DNA from: Candidatus Leptovillus affinis
GTDB taxonomy: Bacteria; Chloroflexota; Anaerolineae; Promineifilales; Promineifilaceae
Assembly: GCA_016705235.1 (NCBI GenBank)
Contig: JADIYP010000002.1
Location: 992,001-1,056,000, forward strand
Reading direction: 5' to 3'
DNA: 64,000 bases
Part shown: positions 28,651 through 36,952 of the stretch, one piece after another
How the letters are laid out: each line of letters starts with the position of its first letter
Numbering within the stretch: the first letter of the stretch is position 1
Notes under the pieces: generated by a model
The model's database searches: none
What the model was told of the DNA's origin: nothing
The model's input: the letters and a program-made list of their open reading frames with translations, nothing else
Made by a program: the position numbers and the translations under genes

Positions 28651-30213
28651 TTAGACGGCCGTTTCTGCTGACTTTGCCGCTGCTGCCGGCTCGCCTTCTT
28701 CGTCCCGATGGCCCGTTGCCAGGAACATGATTTCCTTCTCGCCGGATCCGGACGGTAATTCGCCACTGATACGGCCGTCCCACATCACCACAATACGATC
28801 ACTCATGCCGATAATTTCCGGTAGTTCCGATGAAATCATCAAAACAGCAGCGCCTGCCTGGGCCAGTTCGCGGATCATCTCGTGAATGCTGGCTTTCGCA
28901 TCCACATCAATGCCCCGCGTTGGCTCATCAAATAGAAAAATATCGCAGGTAGAGGCCAGCCATTTAGCTAAAACCACCTTTTGTTGGTTGCCGCCGCTTA
29001 AATACTGCACTTCCTGCGTAATGCTCGGTGTCCTCACGTCAACTTGTTCTACAAGTTCAGGCACAAGCTGAGGTCTATCAGCAGTGCCATTGCGTTTAAT
29101 CCGCCGCAGAGTGGATTGCAAAGCACGCAGCGAAACCAGGATGTTGTCGTTCAGCGGTTGGTTGGGGAAAATGCCCTCGGCTTTACGATCTTCGGTCACG
29201 AACCCCATACGCGCATTGATGGCAATATTGGGAGACTTCACGCGTATGTCTTTCCCTTTAATCGACAAGACGCCGCTCGTAAACGGCGCCATACCAAACA
29301 TCGCTTGCGCCAGTTCTGTCCGCCCCGATCCTTGCAAACCAGCCACGCCAACGATTTCACCTGCGCGAAGTTCCAAATTGATGTCATGCAGCTTGGCATT
29401 ATTGCCATGGCTAATCCGCAGCATTACCTCGCCGATCTCTTCTGGTTTAGCCAGACCAGGGAAGTATTGGTCCAATTCACGACCAACCATCAGCGTAATG
29501 ACCTTCGATGGCGTTACTTCCGAAATTGGCGCTGTCGCAACAAGTTGTCCATCTTTCAGAATGGTGATGGTGTTGGCGAGATCGAATACTTCGGTGAAGC
29601 GATGGGATATGAAAATGATGGCCATGCCTTGCGCGATCAGCTTTTGCATTAGCCTGGTCAGGATTTCTACCTCGTGAGTGGCTAAGGCGGCCGTCGGCTC
29701 ATCCATAATCAGGACTTTTGAGTCGAATGACAATGCTTTGGCAATTTCCACCAACTGCTGCTCGGCAATGGAGAGTGATTTCACCTCGATGTCCGGCGAG
29801 ATCATGCCCTCTGCGCCGACTTGCTTCAACACATCCAATGTCTTGCGGCGCAGTTGCCGCCGATCAATCAGACCGTTGCGTGTAGGTTCGCGCCCCAGGA
29901 AAATATTTTGCGCCACAGTGCGCTCTGGCAGCAGGTTAAATTCCTGGTAAATAATGCTGATGCCTGCTTCTTGCGCTTCGCGCGGGTGATGGAACGTGCG
30001 CGACTGACCTTGGAAGATGATCTCTCCTTGATCGGGAATGTAAGCGCCCGCCAAAATTTTCATCAGGGTTGATTTGCCAGCCCCATTTTCACCGACGACT
30101 GCGTGAACCTCGCCGGGCAAAAACCTGGCGGAGACGTTGTTCAGGGCTAACACACCAGGGAATTGCTTGGTGATGTCGCGGACTTCTAGGATAGGTTCTG
30201 CCACATTCGCCAT
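28651..30213 (-). CDS. Sugar ABC transporter ATPase with two nucleotide-binding domains (RbsA/MglA-like)
   Basis: 520 residues, fused double ABC ATPase. First half: Walker A GENGAGKSTLM, signature LSIAEQQLVEIAKAL, Walker B VLIMDEPTAAL, HRFTEVF. Second half: degenerate Walker A GLQGSGRTEL, GFVTEDRKAEGIF, signature LSGGNQQKVVLAKW, Walker B IFLFDEPTRGIDV. The weak second Walker A is normal in this family. Powers import through the two permeases. The C-terminal 20 residues are low-complexity and end in a palindrome-coded ETAV. Confidence 0.95.
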   Translation of the reverse strand: MANVAEPILEVRDITKQFPGVLALNNVSARFLPGEVHAVVGENGAGKSTLMKILAGAYIPDQGEIIFQGQSRTFHHPREAQEAGISIIYQEFNLLPERTVAQNIFLGREPTRNGLIDRRQLRRKTLDVLKQVGAEGMISPDIEVKSLSIAEQQLVEIAKALSFDSKVLIMDEPTAALATHEVEILTRLMQKLIAQGMAIIFISHRFTEVFDLANTITILKDGQLVATAPISEVTPSKVITLMVGRELDQYFPGLAKPEEIGEVMLRISHGNNAKLHDINLELRAGEIVGVAGLQGSGRTELAQAMFGMAPFTSGVLSIKGKDIRVKSPNIAINARMGFVTEDRKAEGIFPNQPLNDNILVSLRALQSTLRRIKRNGTADRPQLVPELVEQVDVRTPSITQEVQYLSGGNQQKVVLAKWLASTCDIFLFDEPTRGIDVDAKASIHEMIRELAQAGAAVLMISSELPEIIGMSDRIVVMWDGRISGELPSGSGEKEIMFLATGHRDEEGEPAAAAKSAETAV

Positions 30214-30284
30214 TTGGCTAAGATCTCCAATTCAGGTTTTGTATTGCGGAATAATTGCCATCACGGTTTGGTGACAATCCGCGT

Positions 30285-31139
30285 TTACCCGTGTCCCATT
30301 AAGTCTTGCAAAAAGGCTAGACCGTTGGCAGCGATGCTGTCCTGGTCTGGAGCGATTTCGCGCCAGATGCAGACGGCGCGGGCAATTGATTGCACTTGCG
30401 GTGTAAAGGACTCAATCACGATCGCACCCTGGTAATCAACGTCACGCAGGGCCTGGGCGATGCTGGACCAATTCACCTGTCCTGTCCCCGGAATGCCTCG
30501 ATCGTTTTCGCAGGCGTGGACGTGGAAGATGTGCGGCCCGGCGCGGCGAATGGCGGCCGCGGAATCCTTTTCTTCCAGGTGCATGTGGAAGGTGTCCAGG
30601 TGCAGGCCAACGGCCGTTCCCCCCACCTGTTCAATGAGCGCCAAACCCTGATCTACGACGTTGATCACGTCGTTTTCAAAACGGTTGAGCGGCTCGAAGG
30701 CCAGTTTGACACCATGAGCCTGGGCGTAGTCGCCCCATTTTTGCAACCCAGCGACGGCGCGGTCCCATTCTTGCTGGCGGGCAACGGCCGTGGCCAACCT
30801 TTCTTTCCCTACCGCCGAATACATCGGCCCAGCCACCACCGGCGATTCCAATTCCGCCGCCGCTTCAATGCACCATTGCAAATATGTGGCTGCATTCTGG
30901 CGCACCGCTTCATCGGCGCTGCTCAGGTTACGCTCCGGGCCAAACGCCCCGCAAACGATCACCCCTACACCGGCGGCCTTCGCCGCCCGAGCCAAAGCGA
31001 CCACGTCCACCTGCGCCGGGTCTTCCACCGCCACTTCCAGCAGGTCAAAGCCCATCTGCCGAACCTTGTCCAGCAGGTACAGGTGTGCGTCGGTAGAAAA
31101 AGGGGACTCCCAAATAAAGGTGTTTGCGCCGAATTTCAA
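30285..31139 (-). CDS. TIM-barrel sugar phosphate isomerase/epimerase
   Basis: 284 residues, D-tagatose 3-epimerase-like. Start is TTG 31139 (LKFGANTFIWESPFS): GAGG lies 5 nt before it, while a longer open frame would run into a 25-bp hairpin. Metal ligands: LAFEPLNRFEND (Glu), GLHLDTFHMHLEEKD (Asp, His), HIFHVHACENDRG (His), IVIESFTP (Glu). The NRFE / LDTFHM / ENDRG set is typical of ketose 3-epimerases. Probably epimerises the ketose made by the operon's dehydrogenases. Confidence 0.9.
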   Translation of the reverse strand: MKFGANTFIWESPFSTDAHLYLLDKVRQMGFDLLEVAVEDPAQVDVVALARAAKAAGVGVIVCGAFGPERNLSSADEAVRQNAATYLQWCIEAAAELESPVVAGPMYSAVGKERLATAVARQQEWDRAVAGLQKWGDYAQAHGVKLAFEPLNRFENDVINVVDQGLALIEQVGGTAVGLHLDTFHMHLEEKDSAAAIRRAGPHIFHVHACENDRGIPGTGQVNWSSIAQALRDVDYQGAIVIESFTPQVQSIARAVCIWREIAPDQDSIAANGLAFLQDLMGHG

Positions 31140-31165
31140 GATTACCTCGCTGAAGAAGTTGGTCA

Positions 31166-31224
31166 GGTTTGTCGGTTGGATAGTTTGTTGAACCTTAGCC
31201 AACAAACTATCCAACTAACAAACC
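31166..31224 (-). repeat. Long hairpin between Gfo/Idh and epimerase genes
   Basis: GGTTTGTCGGTTGGATAGTTTGTTG at 31166-31190 pairs with 31200-31224 with one or two mismatches; loop about 9 nt. It lies between the stop of the Gfo/Idh gene and the TTG start of the epimerase, so it would be transcribed and could modulate the epimerase. Could also be a mini-repeat; I saw no second copy. Confidence 0.55.
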
Positions 31225-31231
31225 AGCGAAT

Positions 31232-32398
31232 CTATCTGCTGCCAACCGCCACCCGCTGTCCGGTTTGGGCCGATTGTATGCCAGCTTGCAGCACTTCCAC
31301 TTCCTTCAGGCCATCATAGAAATTGGGGGCGATGCTGCCGCCTGTTTCGATGGCCTTCATGAAGTCCACCACTGCGTGGTGGAACTCGTGTTCATAGCCG
31401 ATAATGTGGCCGGGAGGCCACCAGGCGGCGACGTAATCATGCTGCCCGCCTTCGGTGGCAATAATCGTGCGGAAGCCTTGGGCATACGCCGGGTCGTCGC
31501 GCAGGAAGAGTTGTAATTCGTTCATGCGCTCCAGGTTGAAGATGATGCTGCCTTTGCTGCCATAGATTTCGAAGTAGTTGTAGTTTTTACGCCCGGGGGC
31601 GAAGCGGGAGGCTTCAAAGGAACCCAGTGCGCCATTTTCGAATTCGGCCAGCATAAAGGAAGCGTCCTCTACGGTTACTTCACCCATTTCGGCGGCCCCG
31701 CCGGTTCCGGCGGTGAATGTGGCGGCCCCGGCTCCGGGTAACGGCCGTTCCTTCACAAACGTCGTCATCATCGCCGACACAGCCTTAATGTCACCCACCA
31801 GGAAGCGCGCCAGGTCAATGCTGTGCGAATTCAAGTCGCCATGCGGCCCTGTGCCGGCCGTTTCCTTCCGCAAATGCCAGGTCAGCGGGAAATTCGGGTC
31901 GACAATCCAATCTTGCAAGTAAGCGCCGCGCCAGTGGAAAATCCGCCCGACCGTGCCGTCATCAATCAGCCGCTTGGCCAGCATCACCGCCGGACAGCGC
32001 CGGTAATTGTGGTTTACGTAATGGACGATGCCAGCTGCTTCGGCCGCCTCGTACATCTCCCGCGCCTCTTCCAGGGTGATGGCAAACGGCTTTTCACAGA
32101 AAATGTGCTTGCCCGCCTTCGCGGCCGCCACAGCAATGTCTCGATGCAAATAGGTAGGCACCGAGATGTCGATAATGTCAATGTCGTCCCGTTCCACAAC
32201 CTTCTGCCAATCTGTTTCGATCTCTTCCCAGCCCCAACGCGCGGCAAATTCTTGCAAATCGGCCGCATTCTGCCCGCAAGCCACCTTTAAGACAGGCTTG
32301 ATGCCCATGTCAAAAAAGCGCGGGGCATTGAGCCAGGCGTTGCTGTGCGCTTTGCCCATAAACTTTGTGCCAATAATGGCGACGTTCATCGTTTTCAT
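31232..32398 (-). CDS. Gfo/Idh/MocA family oxidoreductase
   Basis: 388 residues. NAD loop AIIGTKFMGKAHSNAW, catalytic Lys in FCEKPFAITLEEA, HNYRRCPAV, and DLNSHSIDLARFL with the active-site His/Asp. The long WWPPGHIIGYEHEFHHA segment is also seen, nearly unchanged, in the enzyme at 44092, so the two are close paralogues. Oxidises a sugar or sugar-acid hydroxyl. It overlaps nothing; 11 nt separate it from the isomerase gene upstream. Confidence 0.9.
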   Translation of the reverse strand: MKTMNVAIIGTKFMGKAHSNAWLNAPRFFDMGIKPVLKVACGQNAADLQEFAARWGWEEIETDWQKVVERDDIDIIDISVPTYLHRDIAVAAAKAGKHIFCEKPFAITLEEAREMYEAAEAAGIVHYVNHNYRRCPAVMLAKRLIDDGTVGRIFHWRGAYLQDWIVDPNFPLTWHLRKETAGTGPHGDLNSHSIDLARFLVGDIKAVSAMMTTFVKERPLPGAGAATFTAGTGGAAEMGEVTVEDASFMLAEFENGALGSFEASRFAPGRKNYNYFEIYGSKGSIIFNLERMNELQLFLRDDPAYAQGFRTIIATEGGQHDYVAAWWPPGHIIGYEHEFHHAVVDFMKAIETGGSIAPNFYDGLKEVEVLQAGIQSAQTGQRVAVGSR

Positions 32399-32409
32399 CT
32401 GCGTGTCCC

Positions 32410-33282
32410 CTACTTTACGCTGGCCGCAATACGCTTCAACTCGGCAACGCTTTGCTCAACAGCCCAATGTTCCCGGTTTTCGTAATCAGGATGAAGGGAA
32501 TCCGTTTCGACCGCCAGGAAGCCCTGGTAGTTGGCGTTATACAAAATTTGGGCCAGTTTTTGATTATTGACCAGCCCTTCGCCCACCGGTGTCGAGGAAA
32601 AGAAATACCATTCCCGTGCATTCAGATCTTTCACCGGTTTTAAATCTTTAATATGGGTGGCATACACTCGATTAGCCAGCTTCTGCGCACCCTCTACCGG
32701 ATCGTCCAGCAGCCGCAAGAAGTTGCCTGTATCCAGGTTCAGCCCCAGGTAGGGGGATCCTACGCGTTCCAGCAGCTCCACACATTCGTCCGAGGTGTAG
32801 TCAATGTGGTTTTCCACGGCCAATTTGACGTCATATTCTTCGGCAACCTTTACCGCTTCTTTGAACCAGTCGACCAAAATATCAATTTGGGGGCCGTGTG
32901 GTTCAAAGCGAAACATCAGGCTGCTGGCCACCACGCGCATCACCGGCGCACCAATCAATCTGGCATTAGGAATTTGGGCGATCATGTCGTTGTAGGCGGC
33001 TCTATTTTTGCCAGCCTCTAGCCCATCAGGGTGTCCCCAGGCATAGACCCGATCGAATCCATAATCATCCAACTGTGCTTTCAGATCTACAAACCAAGCC
33101 TTGTCGAAGCTGGGGAAAAAGCATGACTCCAACGACACTCCGTCCACGTCTAATTTCTTGGCAAAAACCAGGAAATCTTCCATGCTCATCTTCTCGTTTT
33201 CGGGTGGAGGTGTCTGGTGCGGATATACTTCACCAAAATAGCGGTGGAAACAATAACTATCGATACCAACTTTCATCGCCAT
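32410..33282 (-). CDS. TIM-barrel sugar phosphate isomerase/epimerase
   Basis: 290 residues. MKVGIDSYCFHRYFGEVYP, VKLAVENHIDYTSDE (Glu), GLNLDTGNFLRL (Asp), VYATHIKDLKPV (His, Asp) and FLAVETDSLHPD (Glu). The insertion REWYFFSSTPVGEG is characteristic of sugar isomerases of this broad family. First enzyme gene after the GntR gene, 34 nt downstream of its stop, so co-transcribed with it. No ACGGCCGT lies in this gene or the GntR gene. Confidence 0.88.
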   Translation of the reverse strand: MAMKVGIDSYCFHRYFGEVYPHQTPPPENEKMSMEDFLVFAKKLDVDGVSLESCFFPSFDKAWFVDLKAQLDDYGFDRVYAWGHPDGLEAGKNRAAYNDMIAQIPNARLIGAPVMRVVASSLMFRFEPHGPQIDILVDWFKEAVKVAEEYDVKLAVENHIDYTSDECVELLERVGSPYLGLNLDTGNFLRLLDDPVEGAQKLANRVYATHIKDLKPVKDLNAREWYFFSSTPVGEGLVNNQKLAQILYNANYQGFLAVETDSLHPDYENREHWAVEQSVAELKRIAASVK

Positions 33283-33316
33283 TGAAACTCTCCTTTTCCT
33301 GGGTTATGGCAAGCCG

Positions 33317-34111
33317 TTAAATGTGTTCTTCTTCCAGAAATGATTTGGGATTGGTGGTTTGTTCCCGAGTGCGGATAAGCTCTACCTCAAACATAGATCG
33401 GTCTCCGCGGTGAAGGGCGTGATAATATTCGAGAGGTGTGCCGTCAGCCAGATAACTAATGCTGTCTAAACTAATGAGGGGGGCGCCTTCAGCAATTTCC
33501 AGTAACGCTGCTTCGTATTCGCTGGCTACTACTGCTTCTAAAATGCGTCGTCCACGGTCGATGACCAGGTTGTACGTTTCCTCAAGGTAAGCGTAGAGGG
33601 ATTGACGCGTGAGATCGGTCTCAACTAAAGCAGGGCAGAGGGCATGCGGGAGGTAAGTTGTGACAAGGACAATTGGTTCGCCACCCACATACCGCACACG
33701 GTCAATGCGAATAACAGGCGATTCGGGGGCAAGCTGCAAAAAAGCCGCTACTTTGGCGTTGGCGGGTATGATGGCCTGTTTGAGGACTTTGGATACAGGC
33801 GGAAGGCCTTTACTTGCCATGTCCTGATAAAAACCGGTGAGTTCTTGAAACAAGCTCTCCCCAATTTTTGGCTCAGCTACGAATGTGCCCCGTCCTTTTT
33901 CGCGAACAATTAATCCTTCGTACTCCAGCCCCTTTAGTGCTTGCCGGATGACGGTGCGGCTGACATCAAACATGCGACACAGTTCTGGCTCGCTTGGAAG
34001 TTGTTCGCCAGGTTTAATGTCCCCGTGGTCAATGTATTCTTTGAGGGCGTCTTGGACCTGAGCGTAAAACGGAATGTAGCTGGTTCGGTCGATTTTATTG
34101 TCAATATTCAC
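33317..34111 (-). CDS. GntR-family (HutC-type) regulator 1
   Basis: 264 residues. N-terminal winged helix: GEQLPSEPELCRMFDVSRTVIRQALKGLEYEGLIVREKGRGTFVAEP in outline; C-terminal UTRA ligand domain (ESPVIRIDRVRYVGGEPIVLV). Start GTG 34111 was chosen, with AGGG about 7 nt upstream; an ATG at 34141 lies inside the operator and would add an atypical tail. Heads the leftward unit. Dyads at 34135 and 23196 are its likely sites, so it should repress itself, the importer and the kinase unit until a sugar phosphate binds UTRA. Confidence 0.92.
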   Translation of the reverse strand: MNIDNKIDRTSYIPFYAQVQDALKEYIDHGDIKPGEQLPSEPELCRMFDVSRTVIRQALKGLEYEGLIVREKGRGTFVAEPKIGESLFQELTGFYQDMASKGLPPVSKVLKQAIIPANAKVAAFLQLAPESPVIRIDRVRYVGGEPIVLVTTYLPHALCPALVETDLTRQSLYAYLEETYNLVIDRGRRILEAVVASEYEAALLEIAEGAPLISLDSISYLADGTPLEYYHALHRGDRSMFEVELIRTREQTTNPKSFLEEEHI

Positions 34112-34134
34112 GCCGCACCCTGAGATTTGTAATC

Positions 34135-34191
34135 TTGTCATCCTGTAATTACAACTAAGTCATAGTTTATAGAACATGTCTAATTTGTCAA
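34135..34191 (-). promoter_or_regulatory. Leftward promoter and GntR1 operator
   Basis: Reading leftward: -35 TTGACA (complement of 34186-34191), 16-bp spacer, -10 TAAACT (complement of 34164-34169). Just downstream, at 34135-34154, is TTGTCATCCTGTAATTACAA, 18/20 identical to the dyad at 23196-23215. The operator lies over the expected transcript start and 24 bp before the GTG, a good place for repression. Confidence 0.7.
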
Positions 34192-34265
34192 GCATAAATT
34201 TGTGTATTTTTGCAAATATTAGCCATTACCAGGTTTGAAATGTGGCGTAATCATACTAAATGTGG

Positions 34266-34324
34266 TTGACAACGGCCGTTTTCTACATTAACATATGGTT
34301 ATTAGGTTGTCCGTACAACCTAAT
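34266..34324 (+). promoter_or_regulatory. Rightward promoter and GntR2 operator
   Basis: -35 TTGACA at 34266-34271, 17-bp spacer (holding one ACGGCCGT), -10 TAACAT at 34289-34294. At 34301-34324 is a perfect dyad, ATTAGGTTGT-CCGT-ACAACCTAAT, right at the expected transcript start and 35 bp before the GntR2 ATG. It differs from the leftward operator, so the divergent regulators probably have separate sites. Confidence 0.75.
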
Positions 34325-34358
34325 GATTGCTACTTAAATAAGGAGTGAAAGAAAGCCG

Positions 34359-35099
34359 ATGGCCCTCAAAGATCGGGTTAGCCCACAAAGCAAATCGCCC
34401 CTGTACCAACAGATCTACCAACTGCTGCGCACAAAAATCCTAAGCGGTCAGTGGCGTCCGGGTGATGTGCTGCCCTCAGAGGCCGACCTAATGGAGCAAT
34501 ATCAAGTAAGCCGAGCCACAGTCAGGCAGGCAATAGATGAATTGGCCAGTGATGGCCTGATCTACCGCAAGCAGGGCAAGGGTACATTTGTCTCTCCCCC
34601 AACGGTTGAACAAGGTCTGGTCCGGATTGTTAGCTTTACAGAAGACATGGAGCAGCGCGGTTTTACGCCGGGAACCAAACTCGTGTCGGCCGGACTGGTG
34701 CCGGCGACCGATTTGTTGGCGCGCAAACTGGATATTCAACCTGGCGAGCCGCTGGCGCGCATTGAGCGTTTGCGGTTGGCGGACAATGAACCAATGAGCC
34801 TTGAGGTTTCTTTTCTGGTGCAGCGGTATTGCCCTGGCATTTTAACTCAGGACTATACGTCACACTCTTTGCGGCTTGTGCTGGAAGAGCGGTATGGCAT
34901 TCGTATCACCAGCGCCCGCCAAACCATTCAGGCCATTTCGGCCACTGAGGAACTGGCTGATCTACTTTCCATCGAGACCCACGGGGCGATCCTTTATATT
35001 GAACGTACCTCTTATTCCGAATTCGATGTGCCGATAGAATATTTACGCCTGTACCATCGTGGCGACCGCTACACATTGCACAGCGAACTGCGCGGCTAG
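34359..35099 (+). CDS. GntR-family (HutC-type) regulator 2
   Basis: 246 residues. Winged helix SPLYQQIYQLLRTKILSG, PSEADLMEQYQVSRATVRQAIDELASDGLIYRKQGKGTFVS in outline; UTRA domain EPLARIERLRLADNEPMSLE...RTSYSEFDVPIEYLRLYHRGDRY. ATG 34359 preceded by SD AAGGAG. First gene of the rightward unit, so likely represses the PfkB-to-Gfo/Idh genes and itself through the dyad at 34301. Only distantly similar to GntR1. Confidence 0.93.
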   Translation: MALKDRVSPQSKSPLYQQIYQLLRTKILSGQWRPGDVLPSEADLMEQYQVSRATVRQAIDELASDGLIYRKQGKGTFVSPPTVEQGLVRIVSFTEDMEQRGFTPGTKLVSAGLVPATDLLARKLDIQPGEPLARIERLRLADNEPMSLEVSFLVQRYCPGILTQDYTSHSLRLVLEERYGIRITSARQTIQAISATEELADLLSIETHGAILYIERTSYSEFDVPIEYLRLYHRGDRYTLHSELRG

Positions 35100-35107
35100 G
35101 GGGCTGG

Positions 35108-36103
35108 ATGCACATCGTCACGTTGGGCGAAATTTTGATTGACATGTTCCCGGCAGAGGTGGGACGGCCGTTACCCCAAGTTTCCGCTTTCCACCCCAAA
35201 CCAGGCGGCGCGCCGGCCAACGTCGCCGTAGCGGCCCGCCGTTTGGGCGCACAGACCGCCTTCATCGGCAAAGTGGGCGACGATGCCTTTGGTTATCATC
35301 TGAGGCGGGTGTTGGCCAATGAGGGCGTCGTCACCGATGGGATGCGCGTGGACGAGGCGGCCCGCACAACGATGGCCATCATCGCCATGCCCGACGAGCA
35401 CACGGCCGAATTTGTCTTCTACCGCAACCCCGGCGCGGACTTGCGCCTGCGCCCCGATGAACTGGACGAAGACCTTTTGCGCCGCACGCGGGCGCTGCAC
35501 ATCGGCTCGCTCAGTCTGGTGGATGAACCGGCGCGCAGCGCCACGCACACCGCCGTAAAGATTGCCCGGCAGCAGGGCGCGCTCATCTCCTTCGACGTCA
35601 ATTACCGCCCCAGCCTGTGGCCCAATCCGGCGGCGGCCCTGGCGCAAATCCGGGCCATGATTCCCCTGGTGGACCTGCTGAAGGTGAACGAGGTGGAGCT
35701 GGCGCTGCTGGCGGGGGAAGGGGAAACGGCCGTTACCATCCAATCCCTCCTCGCCCTTGGCCCGACCCTGTGTGTGCTGACGCGGGGCAAAGAGGGCAGT
35801 TATGCGCAAACGGCCGTCGGCCACACCATCACCGCGCCTGCCTTCCCCGTCTCCACTGTAGACGCCACTGGCTGCGGCGACGCCTTCATCGCTGGGGTGC
35901 TGTTCCAACTGACGCAGACCGACGACTGGCGCGCGCAGTTGGAACCCGCTCGCCTGGCCGCCATCCTGCGCTTCGCCAACGCCGTCGGCGCGCTGACGGC
36001 CCAAATGCAGGGCGTGATACCAGCCTTGCCCACGGCCGTGCAGGTGCAAACCTTCCTGGCCCACCAATCCGCAATCCGCAATCCACAATCCGCAATCACT
36101 TAA
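35108..36103 (+). CDS. PfkB-family sugar kinase
   Basis: 331 residues, ribokinase/fructokinase family. Start MHIVTLGEILIDMFP; GGAPANVAVAARRLG near residue 33; anion-hole and catalytic Asp in DATGCGDAFIAGVLF. It would phosphorylate a ketose or keto-deoxy acid. The last residues HQSAIRNPQSAIT come from a tandem AATCCGCAATC repeat (36066-36099) that has replaced or extended the natural C-terminus. Eight nt after the GntR2 stop; on a shared transcript with the transketolase genes. Confidence 0.92.
   Translation: MHIVTLGEILIDMFPAEVGRPLPQVSAFHPKPGGAPANVAVAARRLGAQTAFIGKVGDDAFGYHLRRVLANEGVVTDGMRVDEAARTTMAIIAMPDEHTAEFVFYRNPGADLRLRPDELDEDLLRRTRALHIGSLSLVDEPARSATHTAVKIARQQGALISFDVNYRPSLWPNPAAALAQIRAMIPLVDLLKVNEVELALLAGEGETAVTIQSLLALGPTLCVLTRGKEGSYAQTAVGHTITAPAFPVSTVDATGCGDAFIAGVLFQLTQTDDWRAQLEPARLAAILRFANAVGALTAQMQGVIPALPTAVQVQTFLAHQSAIRNPQSAIT
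36066..36099 (+). repeat. Short tandem repeat forming the end of the PfkB gene
   Basis: Three to four units of AATCCGCAATC / AATCCACAATC run through the last 11 codons and stop of the kinase. This type of word repeat gives the odd QSAIRNPQSAIT tail. Confidence 0.7.
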
Positions 36104-36112
36104 GGAGTTTTC

Positions 36113-36952
36113 ATGGACGCAATACCCACAACGGCCGTTGGCGAACTGAACGAAATCGCTCGTCAGATGCGGCTCGACATTCTGGAGATGACCACCAAAG
36201 CTGGTTCCGGCCATCCCTCCAGCTCTTTTTCGGCCACCGAAATTGTCACCGCGCTCTATTTCGGCGGCGTGCTGCGCTACCGGCCCGACGAACCGCTCTG
36301 GCCGGAGCGCGACCGCTTTATCATGAGCAAAGGCCACGCCGCGCCGCTGCTTTATGCCGCGCTGGCCCGCGCCGGCTATATCGAGCGCAACCTTATCTGG
36401 ACGCTGCGCGAAGTGGACAGCCCGGTACAGGGCCATCCCATCCAAAACGTGCTGCCCGGCGTCGAAGCCACCACCGGCTCGTTGGGGCAGGGCTTGTCGG
36501 CCGGGGTGGGGCACGTGTTGGGCGGACGACTTAACCGGTTTGATTACCGCGTGTATGTGCTGCTGGGTGATGGCGAGTGCGAAGCCGGGCAGGTCTGGGA
36601 AGCGGCCATGTCCGCCGCCCACTTCAAGGCCGATAACCTGGTCGCCATCCTCGACTACAACAAATATCAGGAGACCGGCCCCATCAGCCGGGAAATGGCT
36701 CTGGAGCCGCTGGCGCAAAAGTGGCAAAGCTTCGGCTGGCACGTCGAAGAGGCCGACGGCCACGACATGGCCGATTTGCTGGCGAAATTCGATGCGGTAC
36801 GGATGGTCAAAGGCCAGCCGTCGATCATCATCGCCCACACGATCAAGGGCAAGGGCGTTTCTTTTGTCGAGGCTGATTTTACCTTTCACGGCCGTGCGCT
36901 GACGCCGCAGCAGGCCGAATTGGCGCGGGAGGAACTCCATGGAACTCGGTAA
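36113..36952 (+). CDS. Transketolase, N-terminal (TPP-binding) subunit
   Basis: 279 residues, matching the first half of transketolase. GSGHPSSSFSATEIVTALYF, SKGHAAPLLYAAL, TGSLGQGLSAGVG, and the diphosphate/Mg motif GDGECEAGQVWEAA...LDYNKYQ. Needs the C-terminal subunit encoded next, whose start overlaps by 14 nt. Split transketolases serve apulose-4-phosphate, 6-deoxy-sugar and related routes as well as the pentose phosphate pathway; in this operon a dedicated ketose phosphate is likely. Confidence 0.93.
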   Translation: MDAIPTTAVGELNEIARQMRLDILEMTTKAGSGHPSSSFSATEIVTALYFGGVLRYRPDEPLWPERDRFIMSKGHAAPLLYAALARAGYIERNLIWTLREVDSPVQGHPIQNVLPGVEATTGSLGQGLSAGVGHVLGGRLNRFDYRVYVLLGDGECEAGQVWEAAMSAAHFKADNLVAILDYNKYQETGPISREMALEPLAQKWQSFGWHVEEADGHDMADLLAKFDAVRMVKGQPSIIIAHTIKGKGVSFVEADFTFHGRALTPQQAELAREELHGTR

